A stretch of DNA of 64,000 nucleotides from Prevotella heparinolytica (GTDB lineage Bacteria > Bacteroidota > Bacteroidia > Bacteroidales > Bacteroidaceae). Where the stretch lies: positions 155,848 through 219,847 of the forward strand of contig NZ_SLXB01000003.1 in assembly GCF_004342845.1 (NCBI RefSeq), in the 5' to 3' direction. Under the pieces are notes generated by a model. The model was not told where the DNA came from, searched no databases, and worked only from the letters and a program-made list of their open reading frames with translations. Each line of letters starts with the position of its first letter. The first letter of the stretch is position 1. The position numbers were made by a program, and so were the translations under genes. Shown here piece after piece: positions 18,299-26,461 of the stretch.

Positions 18299-18386
18299 GG
18301 GGATATATCTCCACCATACTGCATCTATATGCCGAGCGTGCTGCATCTATACTTACAGCCGAAGGCATCTATATAGCGAGCCAGGG
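18299..18386. repeat. 22-bp-period tandem array G
   Basis: Three clear units beginning GCATCTATA start at 18321, 18343 and 18365, exactly 22 bp apart. A weaker unit with GGATATATCTCC fills 18299-18320. Confidence 0.6.
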
Positions 18387-18586
18387 CGAGGAGGAGAGTT
18401 CCCCAAGAGGTAAATGTTTTTCCTTTCTAAAGATTCCGAATCTGGAAGTACGTAGGGTATATTTCATATAATCGGCTTTACGGGAAATAACATTATGGGG
18501 CAAAAATTTTATCGAACAGGAATAATTCTTTATGAGCACTCCGCCAAGAGAGCTTCCTCCTTTTTTAGATATTTTTCTTGAAAAGC

Positions 18587-18617
18587 CTTGTGGTATAAAA
18601 AAAACTATTTATCTTTG
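18587..18617 (+). promoter_or_regulatory. Promoter of the tRNA-Phe/tRNA-Pro operon
   Basis: CTTG at 18587-18590 and TATCTTTG at 18610-18617 are separated by 19 bases, matching the Bacteroides consensus with one mismatch in the -33 element. The first tRNA begins 20 bases downstream. Confidence 0.75.
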
Positions 18618-18636
18618 CACCCGCAAACCGAGAAAT

Positions 18637-18709
18637 GGTGTCATAGCTCAGTTGGTAGAGCAAAGGACTGAAAATCCTTGTGTCCCCGGTTCGATTCCTG
18701 GTGACACCA
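18637..18709 (+). tRNA. tRNA-Phe (anticodon GAA)
   Basis: The acceptor stem GGTGTCA/TGACACC, D-stem GCTC/GAGC, anticodon stem AAGGA/TCCTT with loop CTGAAAA (anticodon GAA) and TTCGATT T-loop are all present. The T-stem CCCGG/CCTGG has a C-T mismatch at its third pair. CCA is not encoded. Confidence 0.95.
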
Positions 18710-18719
18710 CTTTCAAAGG

Positions 18720-18792
18720 CGGAATGTAGCGCAGTTGGTAGCGCACTACGTTCGGGACGTAGGGGTCGGGCGTTCGAGTCGCCTCATTCCGA
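18720..18792 (+). tRNA. tRNA-Pro (anticodon CGG)
   Basis: Acceptor stem CGGAATG/CATTCCG, D-stem GCGC/GCGC, anticodon stem CTACG/CGTAG with loop TTCGGGA (anticodon CGG), T-loop TTCGAGT. CCA is not encoded. It follows tRNA-Phe after 10 bases in the same transcript. Confidence 0.95.
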
Positions 18793-18794
18793 CA

Positions 18795-18848
18795 AAAGAA
18801 AAAGAGATTAACAGATTGGACACTCAATCCGTTAATCTCTTTTTCTTT
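18795..18848 (+). terminator. Terminator of the tRNA operon
   Basis: A 24-bp stem with one mismatch (18795-18818 with 18825-18848) around a six-base loop, ending in CTTTTTCTTT. It starts three bases after tRNA-Pro. Confidence 0.9.
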
Positions 18849-18911
18849 ATAATGCCAAGAGAAATACATAGGCAATATTTTAGGAGTAATCAAACAATAA
18901 TCGAGATAAAG

Positions 18912-18943
18912 AAAAAGGAGCTAAGTATAATACTTAACTCCTT
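18912..18943 (-). terminator. Terminator of the minus-strand tRNA-Pro
   Basis: AAGGAGCTAAGTAT (18915-18928) pairs with ATACTTAACTCCTT (18930-18943) with one mismatch. On the minus strand it is followed by TTTTTC. It lies 13 bases after the tRNA 3' end. Confidence 0.85.
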
Positions 18944-18955
18944 CATTTTCACCAG

Positions 18956-19030
18956 TCGGGGTGACTGGATTCGAACCAGCGACCACACGCCCCCCAGACG
19001 CGTACTCTAACCGGGCTGAGCTACACCCCG
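18956..19030 (-). tRNA. tRNA-Pro (anticodon GGG)
   Basis: On the minus strand the acceptor stem is CGGGGTG/CACCCCG, with D-stem and loop AGCTCAGCCCGGTTAGAGT, anticodon loop CTGGGGG (anticodon GGG), T-stem GCTGG/CCAGT and T-loop TTCGAAT. CCA is not encoded. It is a second proline isoacceptor, on the opposite strand, 163 bases from the CGG one. Confidence 0.94.
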
Positions 19031-19192
19031 AATTGCGGATGCAAAAGTAATGCTTTATTTTAAAACAGCAAATCTTTTGTTCATTTTTTATTGGATAACT
19101 TTGAGAGACCATAGAACCCATACAAGAATAAGAGCGTGATAGAGTGCATAATAGCACATAGTCAAACTCCAATAAAAGATAGCAGAAAGAGC

Positions 19193-19223
19193 TTTATCCT
19201 TTGAAAAACAATCAGTATATTTG
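19193..19223 (+). promoter_or_regulatory. Promoter of the DUF6483-like gene
   Basis: TTTA at 19193-19196 and TATATTTG at 19216-19223 with a 19-base spacer. It lies upstream of ATG 19264 and downstream of the in-frame TTG at 19201, so it fixes the start. Confidence 0.6.
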
Positions 19224-19263
19224 CCAATCACCTATAACAAAACATTCTCAAAAACGTACTTTC

Positions 19264-19656
19264 ATGATAAAACAAGACTATCTGATACGAATGATTCAGG
19301 AAATTATAACCCTGGTCGTAAACGCCATTCTGAATAAAAAGAGAATCCAACAGAAAGAGTGGAAAGAATATGATGCTATGGCGGAACAAGTATTGGGCCT
19401 TTCCTCTAAAGAACTGTTGAACATAGACATACAGGAGCTTATCGAAAAATATAAGGAAGAAACAGACCGGACAGATAAAATAGAATTGGCAGGTATAAAC
19501 ATGCTGCGGCTGTCTGAAGAGATAGAAGACAACATCTTGCTGAAATCCCGGCTTCGCCAAGACGGGCTCCAACTGCTGAAATATGTACAAAAAGAGGCAG
19601 ATGCTTATTCACTCCAACGGGAATATCTCATCAAACTATTGGAAACGAACAACTGA
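19264..19656 (+). CDS. DUF6483-like helical protein
   Basis: A 130-residue protein, probably all helical, beginning MIKQDYLIRMIQEIITLVVNAI and followed by LLNKKR-type and LGLSSKELLNIDIQELIEKY stretches. I recognise it as a family widespread in Bacteroides, which I believe is DUF6483; no activity is known to me. No signal peptide is evident. The open frame extends to 19201, but the promoter at 19193-19223 lies inside that extension, so ATG 19264 is the start. A weak hairpin follows at 19672-19710. Confidence 0.8.
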   Translation: MIKQDYLIRMIQEIITLVVNAILNKKRIQQKEWKEYDAMAEQVLGLSSKELLNIDIQELIEKYKEETDRTDKIELAGINMLRLSEEIEDNILLKSRLRQDGLQLLKYVQKEADAYSLQREYLIKLLETNN

Positions 19657-19751
19657 CTTCACGCCACGTTGTGGATGAATATCCGACTTGACGACCGGAA
19701 TTCTCATCCAAAATTTCTATTTTTGTATTCTAAAACATAAAAAAACAGATT

Positions 19752-20534
19752 ATGGGAGTAACAAGATGGATAGGCGGTATCATCGGTTTTATGGCCGGAG
19801 GGCCACTAGGTGCCTTGGCAGGATACGCCTTGGGATATTTGTTTGATATAGACCCGACAGAAAGTTCAAAAGGTTTTTATGAAGACACAACAAGAGAAAA
19901 AGCCACGTATGACGGACAACGAAACAGTTTTCTTTTCTCCATGCTTGTAATGGCTTCATACATCATTCGGGCGGACGGACGCATCATGCACAGCGAGACG
20001 GAGTTTGTACGAAATTTCTTGCGAAGGACTTTCGGCGAAGCAGCCGTCAGTGAAGGGCAACAAATCCTGTTCAACCTCTTCGAGCAACGCAAACAAATGG
20101 ATGAACAGAATCCGATGGCCTTTAAAAACACCATCCGGGATTGTGGCAAGCAAATCGCCATCAATCTGACTTATGAACAAAGACTGCAACTACTCGTTTT
20201 TCTGGTAGAAATAGCCAAAAGCGACGGGCATGTTTGTAACGAAGAAATAGAGGCGCTGAAAGAGGTAGCGACCTACATGGGGCTTTCAATAAAAGAAGTG
20301 GAGTCTATGCTCAACTTGGGTGGCAATTCATTGGAAGGGGCTTATAAAGTGTTGGAAATAAGCCCGACAGCCACGAATGAAGAAGTGCGTGCTGCCTATC
20401 GCCGATTGGCATTGAAACATCACCCCGACAAGGTTGCGACACTGGGAGAAGATATAAAGAAAGCAGCAGAAGAGAAGTTTCAAAGCATCAATAATGCCAA
20501 AGAGCAGATCTACAAGGCAAGAGGCATGAAATGA
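19752..20534 (+). CDS. TerB-like / J-domain co-chaperone (DjlA-like)
   Basis: This 260-residue protein begins with a Gly-rich hydrophobic segment (IGGIIGFMAGGPLGALAGYALGYLF is its core; residues about 5-31), likely a membrane insertion. A TerB-like acidic helical domain (about 60-175) follows, then a C-terminal J domain (about 195-260) with YKVLEISPTATNEEVRAAYR and the HPD motif in LKHHPDKV. The layout matches DjlA, a membrane-linked DnaK co-chaperone. It stands between a DUF6483-like gene and a secreted protease; a functional link is not evident. Confidence 0.88.
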   Translation: MGVTRWIGGIIGFMAGGPLGALAGYALGYLFDIDPTESSKGFYEDTTREKATYDGQRNSFLFSMLVMASYIIRADGRIMHSETEFVRNFLRRTFGEAAVSEGQQILFNLFEQRKQMDEQNPMAFKNTIRDCGKQIAINLTYEQRLQLLVFLVEIAKSDGHVCNEEIEALKEVATYMGLSIKEVESMLNLGGNSLEGAYKVLEISPTATNEEVRAAYRRLALKHHPDKVATLGEDIKKAAEEKFQSINNAKEQIYKARGMK

Positions 20535-20615
20535 CAGCATGCACACTTTATCATCCTTGGTCTTGACCAGCGTTTACACGCAACGATCATCTAAATCAAA
20601 TCAATCCTACTAATT

Positions 20616-23600
20616 ATGAAGAAAATTCTTGCAACCATTGCATTGGGTTTTACGGCGATAGCCGGCCATGCCGTCACTCCTCTCTGGATGCGTGACGCTC
20701 AAATCTCTCCGGATGGAACAGAAATCGTATTCTGCTATAAAGGAGACATTTACAAGGTGTCTGCCAAAGGTGGAACCGCCACACAACTCACCACGCGAGA
20801 GACGTACGAATGCAACCCTGTTTGGTCGCCCGACGGAAAGCAGATAGCTTTTGCCTGCGACCGGTACGGTAATTTCGACGTTTTCGTGATGCCGGCCAAT
20901 GGAGGAGCTGCCCGACGGCTGACTACAAATTCTGCCGGTGAACTGCCTTCAGCTTTCACTCCCGACGGCCGGTACATTTTGTTTTCCGCATCCATCCAAG
21001 ACCCTGCAAGCAGTGCCCTTTTCCCTTCTTCCGCCATGACGGAACTTTATAAAGTGCCGGTGGCAGGAGGACGTACCGAACAGGTGCTGGGCACTCCTGC
21101 CGAAGCTGTCTGCTTCGACAAGTCCGGCAAACAACTCTTCTACCAAGATAAAAAAGGTTCTGAAAACGAATGGAGAAAACATCATACCTCTTCCGTTACC
21201 CGCGACATTTGGATGTATGACACCCAAACGGGAAAGCACACCAACCTCACCCGACGGGAAGGAGAAGACCGTAATCCGGTATTGTCGCCCGACGGACAAA
21301 ACGTCTACTTCCTGAGCGAACGCAACGGCGGTTCTTTCAATGTCTATTCATTTCCGCTCGCACAACCGCAATCGGTCAAAGAGATTACCGCTTTCAAGAC
21401 CCATCCCGTACGTTTCCTGTCCATGAGCAACGACGGAATCTTATGTTATGGCTACGATGGTGAAATCTATACCCAGCGAAACGAATCCGCTCCGCAGAAA
21501 GTCGACATAGAGATTGTGCGCGATGACCAACCGCAGTTGGACAACCTGAAGTTCTCCGACGGAGCTACTTCCGCCATTGTCTCGCCCGACGGGAAGCAAG
21601 TAGCCTTCATCGTACGTGGAGAAGTGTTCGTAACAGCTACCGAATATGCCACGACGAAACAGATTACCCATACCCCGGCACGCGAAGCCGGACTGACCTT
21701 TGCACCGGATAACCGCACACTGGCCTATGCCAGCGAGCGTGACGGCAACTGGCAGCTCTACCTCGCCAAGATTACACGCAAAGAAGATCCCAATTTCCCT
21801 AATGCAACCTTAATTAAAGAAGAGGTATTACTCCCCTCCTCCACCATAGAGCGTGCCTATCCTCAATTCTCGCCCGATGGCAAGGAACTGGCTTTCATTG
21901 AAGACCGCAACCGCTTGATGGTAATCAATCTGGAGACTAAGAGAGTACGCCAAATCACCGATGGTTCTACGTGGTACAACACCGGAGGTGGTTTCGATTA
22001 CTGTTGGTCGCCCGACGGCAAATGGTTCACGCTTGAATTTATCGGAAACAAGCACGACCCATACTCAGACATCGGCCTTGTCAGTGCACAGGGAGGAAGC
22101 AATATCATCAACCTGACCAATAGCGGCTATACAAGCGGCTCACCTCGCTTTGTACTCGAAGGCAATGCCATTCTCTTCACCACCGAGCGTTACGGTATGC
22201 GCGCCCATGCCTCGTGGGGGTCGCAAGATGATGCCATGCTCGTATTCCTTAACAGGGATGCCTACGACAAATATTGCTTGAGCAAAGAAGACTACGAACT
22301 CCGCAAAGAGTTGGAGAAAGAACAAAAGAAAGAGAAAAAAGAAAAAGAAGCAAGTAAGGCAAAAGGCCAAAAGAAAGACGGCAAAACCACAGATGACAAA
22401 GAGGAGAAAAAAGAAAAGGTAAAAGATATTGTCGTAGAGCTGACGAACATCGAAGACCGTATCATACGTCTCACTCCCAATTCTTCGAACATGGGCAGCG
22501 CCATCATCTCGCAAGACGGCGAAACGCTTTATTATCTGTCGTCTTTTGAGAAAGGCTACGACCTTTGGAAAATGGATCTGCGCAAGAAGGAAACCAAACT
22601 GCTTCACAAGATGGATGCCGGATGGGCATCTATGGAACTGGATAAAGAAGGGAAGGCCCTTTTCCTGCTGGGTAGCAAAGGCATGCAAAAGATGGATGTA
22701 TCTTCGGACGCATTGAAAACAATCACCTATCAAGCTAATGTGAAGATGGACTTGGCTGCCGAACGAGAATACATGTTCGACCATGTATACAAGCAGCAGC
22801 AAAAGCGTTTCTACAACACAAACATGCACGGAGTGGATTGGGATGCCATGACAGCAGCCTATCGCAAGTTCCTACCCCATATAAATAATAACTACGACTT
22901 TGCCGAATTGCTGAGCGAATGGCTGGGCGAATTGAACGTATCGCACACCGGAGGACGCTTCCGCCCTAAAGGACAAACCGAGCCGACCGCCAGCTTGGGC
23001 TTGCTCTTCGACTGGAGTTATCGGGAACAAGGCATGCGCATCGCCGAAGTGATGGAAAAAGGCCCGTTCGACACGGCAAATACCAAAGTGAAAGCCGGCA
23101 CGGTCATCGAAAAAATAGACGGCATGGAGATAACCCCTGAAATGGATTATTACACACTGCTCAACAACAAGGCCAAGAAAAAGACGCTCGTATCATTGTA
23201 CAACCCGCAGAACGGAGAACGCTGGGACGAAGTGGTAATACCCATCAGCAACGGAGCAGCCGGCAATCTGCTTTATGCCCGTTGGGTGAAACAGCGTGCG
23301 GCAGATGTGGACAGATGGTCAGGCGGACGTTTGGGCTACGTACATATCGAGTCGATGGGCGACGGCAGCTTCCGTTCTATTTATTCTGACATCTTGGGGA
23401 AATACAACAACCGTGAAGGTATTGTCGTAGACACACGCTTCAACGGTGGCGGACGTCTACACGAAGACATAGAGATATTGTTCAGCGGTAAACAATATTT
23501 CACTCAAGTGGTTCGCGGCCGTGAGGCCTGCGACATGCCCAGCCGTCGCTGGAACAAGCCATCCATTATGCTGACATGCGAAGCCAATTACTCCAATGCA

Positions 23601-23888
23601 CACGGCACACCGTGGGTTTACAGTCATCAGAAGTTAGGCAAACTGGTAGGCATGCCGGTGCCGGGCACCATGACCAGCGTATCGTGGGAAACACTGCAAG
23701 ACCCGTCGTTGGTTTTCGGCATTCCCATTGTTGGCTACCGTCTGCCGGACGGCAGGTATCTGGAAAACCTGCAACTGGAACCGGATATCAAAGTGGCCAA
23801 CTCACCCGAAACAATCGTGAGAGGAGAAGACACGCAACTGAAAACAGCAGTGGAGGAGTTGCTGAAAGAGATTGACAACAAGCAATGA
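20616..23888 (+). CDS. Tricorn-like S41 protease
   Basis: The 1090-residue exported protease starts with a signal peptide (KKILATIALGFTAIAGHA). Several beta-propeller repeats of PD40 type follow (for example ISPDGTEIVF, WSPDGKQIAF, LSPDGQNVYF), covering about 25-560. A very Lys/Glu-rich linker lies at about 566-610. A second propeller-like stretch, a tricorn core and a PDZ domain (about 785-870) precede the S41 peptidase domain, with DTRFNGGG and probable nucleophile Ser in EANYSNAHG. Tricorn-like enzymes degrade peptides; here the site is probably periplasmic. pabB overlaps its 3' end by four bases. Confidence 0.9.
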   Translation: MKKILATIALGFTAIAGHAVTPLWMRDAQISPDGTEIVFCYKGDIYKVSAKGGTATQLTTRETYECNPVWSPDGKQIAFACDRYGNFDVFVMPANGGAARRLTTNSAGELPSAFTPDGRYILFSASIQDPASSALFPSSAMTELYKVPVAGGRTEQVLGTPAEAVCFDKSGKQLFYQDKKGSENEWRKHHTSSVTRDIWMYDTQTGKHTNLTRREGEDRNPVLSPDGQNVYFLSERNGGSFNVYSFPLAQPQSVKEITAFKTHPVRFLSMSNDGILCYGYDGEIYTQRNESAPQKVDIEIVRDDQPQLDNLKFSDGATSAIVSPDGKQVAFIVRGEVFVTATEYATTKQITHTPAREAGLTFAPDNRTLAYASERDGNWQLYLAKITRKEDPNFPNATLIKEEVLLPSSTIERAYPQFSPDGKELAFIEDRNRLMVINLETKRVRQITDGSTWYNTGGGFDYCWSPDGKWFTLEFIGNKHDPYSDIGLVSAQGGSNIINLTNSGYTSGSPRFVLEGNAILFTTERYGMRAHASWGSQDDAMLVFLNRDAYDKYCLSKEDYELRKELEKEQKKEKKEKEASKAKGQKKDGKTTDDKEEKKEKVKDIVVELTNIEDRIIRLTPNSSNMGSAIISQDGETLYYLSSFEKGYDLWKMDLRKKETKLLHKMDAGWASMELDKEGKALFLLGSKGMQKMDVSSDALKTITYQANVKMDLAAEREYMFDHVYKQQQKRFYNTNMHGVDWDAMTAAYRKFLPHINNNYDFAELLSEWLGELNVSHTGGRFRPKGQTEPTASLGLLFDWSYREQGMRIAEVMEKGPFDTANTKVKAGTVIEKIDGMEITPEMDYYTLLNNKAKKKTLVSLYNPQNGERWDEVVIPISNGAAGNLLYARWVKQRAADVDRWSGGRLGYVHIESMGDGSFRSIYSDILGKYNNREGIVVDTRFNGGGRLHEDIEILFSGKQYFTQVVRGREACDMPSRRWNKPSIMLTCEANYSNAHGTPWVYSHQKLGKLVGMPVPGTMTSVSWETLQDPSLVFGIPIVGYRLPDGRYLENLQLEPDIKVANSPETIVRGEDTQLKTAVEELLKEIDNKQ

Positions 23889-24871
23889 AGTCATACGGTA
23901 GAAAAGAAGCCATAGAGAAGATGAACGTGCTGGCAAAGGCCGGAACGCCCTTCCTCTTTATCATAGACTACAAGCAGGAACACTCGTACATCGAGGAGGC
24001 AGACAAGATAGACGCCTCCTCTTGTCTTTACCTCTTCAGAGGAAAAGGAAATATCGCCGCAGATATTCCCCGATATGACGGAACAGTAGACTGGCAATAT
24101 ATTCCTCCCTCTCCTGCCGGATACAGGCATGCTTTCGACATTGTGAAACAGAATCTGCTGGCAGGCAACAGTTACCTGACAAACCTGACATGCAGAATTC
24201 CCATAAACACCAACCTGACACTGAAAGAGATTTTCCTGCATTCAAGGGCATTATACAAGCTGTGGCTGAAGGACAAGTTCGTCTGTTTCTCCCCTGAAAT
24301 ATTTATCCGTATCGAAGCCGGAGAAATCAAATCTTTCCCGATGAAAGGAACGATAGACGCCACGCTGCCGGACGCCGAGCAGACGCTGATGCAGGATGTC
24401 AAGGAGGCTGCCGAACACGCCACCATCGTAGACCTGATACGCAACGACCTGAGTATGGTTTCAGACCACGTCAGAGTGACCTCTTACCGCTACATCGACC
24501 GCCTGCAAACCAATAAAGGGCCTATTCTGCAAACCAGTTCCGAAATCTGCGGAACATTGCCTCCCGACTACAAGGAACACATCGGAGATATCCTTTTCCG
24601 CCTGTTGCCGGCCGGTTCCATCACCGGTGCTCCCAAGCCCAAAACCATGCAAATCATTGCGGAGGCGGAAGACTTCGAGCGGAACTTCTATACAGGCATC
24701 ATGGGATATTATGCAGACGGGAAACTGGACAGCGCTGTCATGATACGCTTCATCGAACAGGAAAACGAAGAGCAACTCTATTTTAAAGCAGGAGGAGGCA
24801 TCACCGCCAAAAGCCGATGGGAAAGCGAATACAACGAAGTGAAACAGAAAATATATGTGCCGATTTATTGA
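23885..24871 (+). CDS. pabB: Aminodeoxychorismate synthase component I
   Basis: PabB adds ammonia (from PabA) to chorismate to form 4-amino-4-deoxychorismate for folate synthesis. The 328-residue protein is the short form without the long N-terminal region. It keeps the chorismate-binding core: SPEIFIRIEAGEIKSFPMKGTID, EHATIVDLIRNDLSMV and the active-site stretch LPAGSITGAPKPKTMQII. The start ATGA overlaps the stop of the protease gene by four bases, and the lyase gene overlaps its 3' end by 17 bases. No pabA-type glutaminase is seen in this window. Confidence 0.92.
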   Translation: MKSYGRKEAIEKMNVLAKAGTPFLFIIDYKQEHSYIEEADKIDASSCLYLFRGKGNIAADIPRYDGTVDWQYIPPSPAGYRHAFDIVKQNLLAGNSYLTNLTCRIPINTNLTLKEIFLHSRALYKLWLKDKFVCFSPEIFIRIEAGEIKSFPMKGTIDATLPDAEQTLMQDVKEAAEHATIVDLIRNDLSMVSDHVRVTSYRYIDRLQTNKGPILQTSSEICGTLPPDYKEHIGDILFRLLPAGSITGAPKPKTMQIIAEAEDFERNFYTGIMGYYADGKLDSAVMIRFIEQENEEQLYFKAGGGITAKSRWESEYNEVKQKIYVPIY

Positions 24872-25448
24872 AACCATACGCATCTGCAACGGAGAGGTCT
24901 GCAACCTCTCCTACCACGACCGGAGATTGAATGCCACCCGCATACACTTCTGGCCGGCAAGCCGGCCTATACAATTGGCAGATTATTTACAACCTCCCGC
25001 AGTCTCCGGAATTGTCAAGGCACGTGTGGTGTACGGCGAAAACGGAATTGAGGAGATAGACTATACCCCCTATCTGCTGCGCCGCATACAATCTCTGGCA
25101 TTGATTCATTGCGACACGGTGGACTATACCTACAAAAGCGCCCGACGCGAGACATTGAATCATCTTTTTTCCGAGCGGGGAACATGCGACGATATCCTGA
25201 TAGTGAAGCGCGAACTACTGACAGACACATCCATTGCCAACATCGCTCTTTTCGACGGTACTCATTGGTACACGCCCCGGCAACCGCTATTGAAAGGCAC
25301 AAAACGGGCTTCACTGTTGAACAAAGGTATTCTTGCAGAAAAGGAGCTTAGATGCGAAGACCTCCCGGCCTTCTCCACCATCCGGCTTTTCAATGCAATG
25401 ATAGAATGGGGAGAATCGGAACTTCCGGTGCAGAACATTATCACCTGA
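24855..25448 (+). CDS. Aminodeoxychorismate lyase-like class IV PLP protein
   Basis: This 197-residue protein has the reduced class IV aminotransferase fold: MCRFIETIRICNGEV, YHDRRLNATR, and the substrate-loop stretch SIANIALFDGTHWYTP followed by LLKGTKRASLL. The PLP lysine probably lies in YKSARRETL. Its position directly after pabB, with a 17-base overlap, strongly suggests it acts as PabC, releasing pyruvate from aminodeoxychorismate to give p-aminobenzoate. It is about 70 residues shorter than E. coli PabC, as in other Bacteroidota members known to me. Confidence 0.85.
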   Translation: MCRFIETIRICNGEVCNLSYHDRRLNATRIHFWPASRPIQLADYLQPPAVSGIVKARVVYGENGIEEIDYTPYLLRRIQSLALIHCDTVDYTYKSARRETLNHLFSERGTCDDILIVKRELLTDTSIANIALFDGTHWYTPRQPLLKGTKRASLLNKGILAEKELRCEDLPAFSTIRLFNAMIEWGESELPVQNIIT

Positions 25449-25520
25449 GGTTCACTCGTTCATACTGATGGAACGTGTTAGCGTGTTTATAGGCAAAACT
25501 GTCGTCTATTACGGAATGTG

Positions 25521-25922
25521 TCAATCCCTCTTATACATGTCGTTGAGATGTAATTCCAATGCTTTGACGGAGATATAAATCTCGTAGATGGAAATGGTGA
25601 GAGAGATTATCAGCAACAACAACGCCAAGCCGAAGATATAGACGGAAACAAGATGCAACTGAATATAAATAAAGAACATGCTCACCACGCACAGCAACAG
25701 GCTGCCGATGCCCGTCACCTGCATGGCGCGTGTCAGATAAAGGCGTTTCCGCAAATTGGCAATCTGAGCGGCCTTCACCGACGAACGGTTTTCCATATAC
25801 TGTTCCTTCAAAGTACGCACCAATTGGGCGTATGAAAGAAAACGGTTGGTATATGCCAGCATAATCAAAGATATGGCCGAAAACAACAATGCGGGAGTGG
25901 TTAAATCTATTTCCATAAGCAT
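25521..25922 (-). CDS. DUF2721 membrane protein
   Basis: A 133-residue membrane protein with one N-terminal hydrophobic segment (TTPALLFSAISLIMLAY) and two C-terminal segments (about 75-120). It resembles the DUF2721 family, of unknown function. The open frame extends to 25982, but a TATTTTTG -7 element on the minus strand (25987-25980) puts transcription start near 25972, and the family N-terminus is at MLMEIDLTTPAL. Start was set at 25922; 25916 is equally possible. Transcribed divergently from the next gene. Confidence 0.78.
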   Translation of the reverse strand: MLMEIDLTTPALLFSAISLIMLAYTNRFLSYAQLVRTLKEQYMENRSSVKAAQIANLRKRLYLTRAMQVTGIGSLLLCVVSMFFIYIQLHLVSVYIFGLALLLLIISLTISIYEIYISVKALELHLNDMYKRD

Positions 25923-26056
25923 TTCATTCCAAAAACAATCTACAAGCGTCAAACGCGGTTGCACCTCTTTTTGACACTGCAAAAATACAAAAGAAAATAG
26001 AGATTGGCAGATTTCTGCTTATCTTTGTGCCGGTCAATCCAAAAAACGAAAGCAAT

Positions 26057-26443
26057 ATGGAAGCAAGAACAACATCCGACCGAATCACCGAATTAAAACC
26101 CGGAGAAATCTTTGTCTTCGGCAGTAACCTTGCCGGAGAGCACGGCGGAGGTGCCGCACTGCTTGCATGGTGCAAATGGGGCGCCGTTTGGGGACAAGGC
26201 AGCGGGTTGCAGGGACAGACTTACGGCATCCCTACCATGCACGGCGGCCCGGAAGACATCAAACCCTATGTGGACGAATTCATCAAGTTTGCCGAAATGC
26301 ATCCCGAAAAGACTTTCCTCGTCACGGAAATAGGCTGCGGCATTGCCGGATTCACACCGGCCGAGATTGCCCCACTGTTTAAAGAGGCCACAGAGATTAC
26401 CAACATCTGCCTGCCCCGACGGTTTTGGGAGGTTCTGCTATAA
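26057..26443 (+). CDS. A1S_2505-like (phage non-structural type) protein
   Basis: A 128-residue protein with GEIFVFGSNLAGEHGGGAA, WGQGSGLQGQTYGIPT and VTEIGCGIAGFTPAEIAPLF. This matches the family named after A1S_2505 (phage non-structural protein), whose fold recalls macro/LOG-type nucleotide-binding proteins; activity is unknown. The upstream GTG at 26027 is rejected because the last base of a TATCTTTG -7 element (26020-26027) is its first base. No phage genes surround it. It is 18 bases ahead of aroA, so the two may be co-transcribed. Confidence 0.82.
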   Translation: MEARTTSDRITELKPGEIFVFGSNLAGEHGGGAALLAWCKWGAVWGQGSGLQGQTYGIPTMHGGPEDIKPYVDEFIKFAEMHPEKTFLVTEIGCGIAGFTPAEIAPLFKEATEITNICLPRRFWEVLL

Positions 26444-26461
26444 ACTCAACTAAATACAACC

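Larger units (their letters stand above)
17638..18586. other. About 950-bp gap without a convincing gene
   Basis: The gap between the 5' end of the CvfB-like gene and the tRNA promoter holds two 22-bp-period arrays (17829-17937 and 18299-18386). The longest open frame in it (17862-18413 plus, 183 codons) is Cys-rich, reads through the arrays and shows no domain, so it is not called. Between the arrays (17938-18298) I see no promoter, RNA or coding signal that I can support. Confidence 0.5.

Noticed and set aside
17862..18413. 183-codon plus-strand ORF in the 1-kb gap
   Set aside because: It reads through two repeat arrays, is Cys-rich, shows no domain or start signal, and has no promoter with fitting distance.
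22310..22440. Separate small gene for the Lys/Glu-rich stretch in the tricorn-like protease
   Set aside because: The stretch is in frame within the 1090-residue protein and reads as a linker.
26057..26443. Prophage remnant around the A1S_2505-like gene
   Set aside because: Flanking genes are core metabolism and membrane genes; no other phage genes or attachment repeats were seen.
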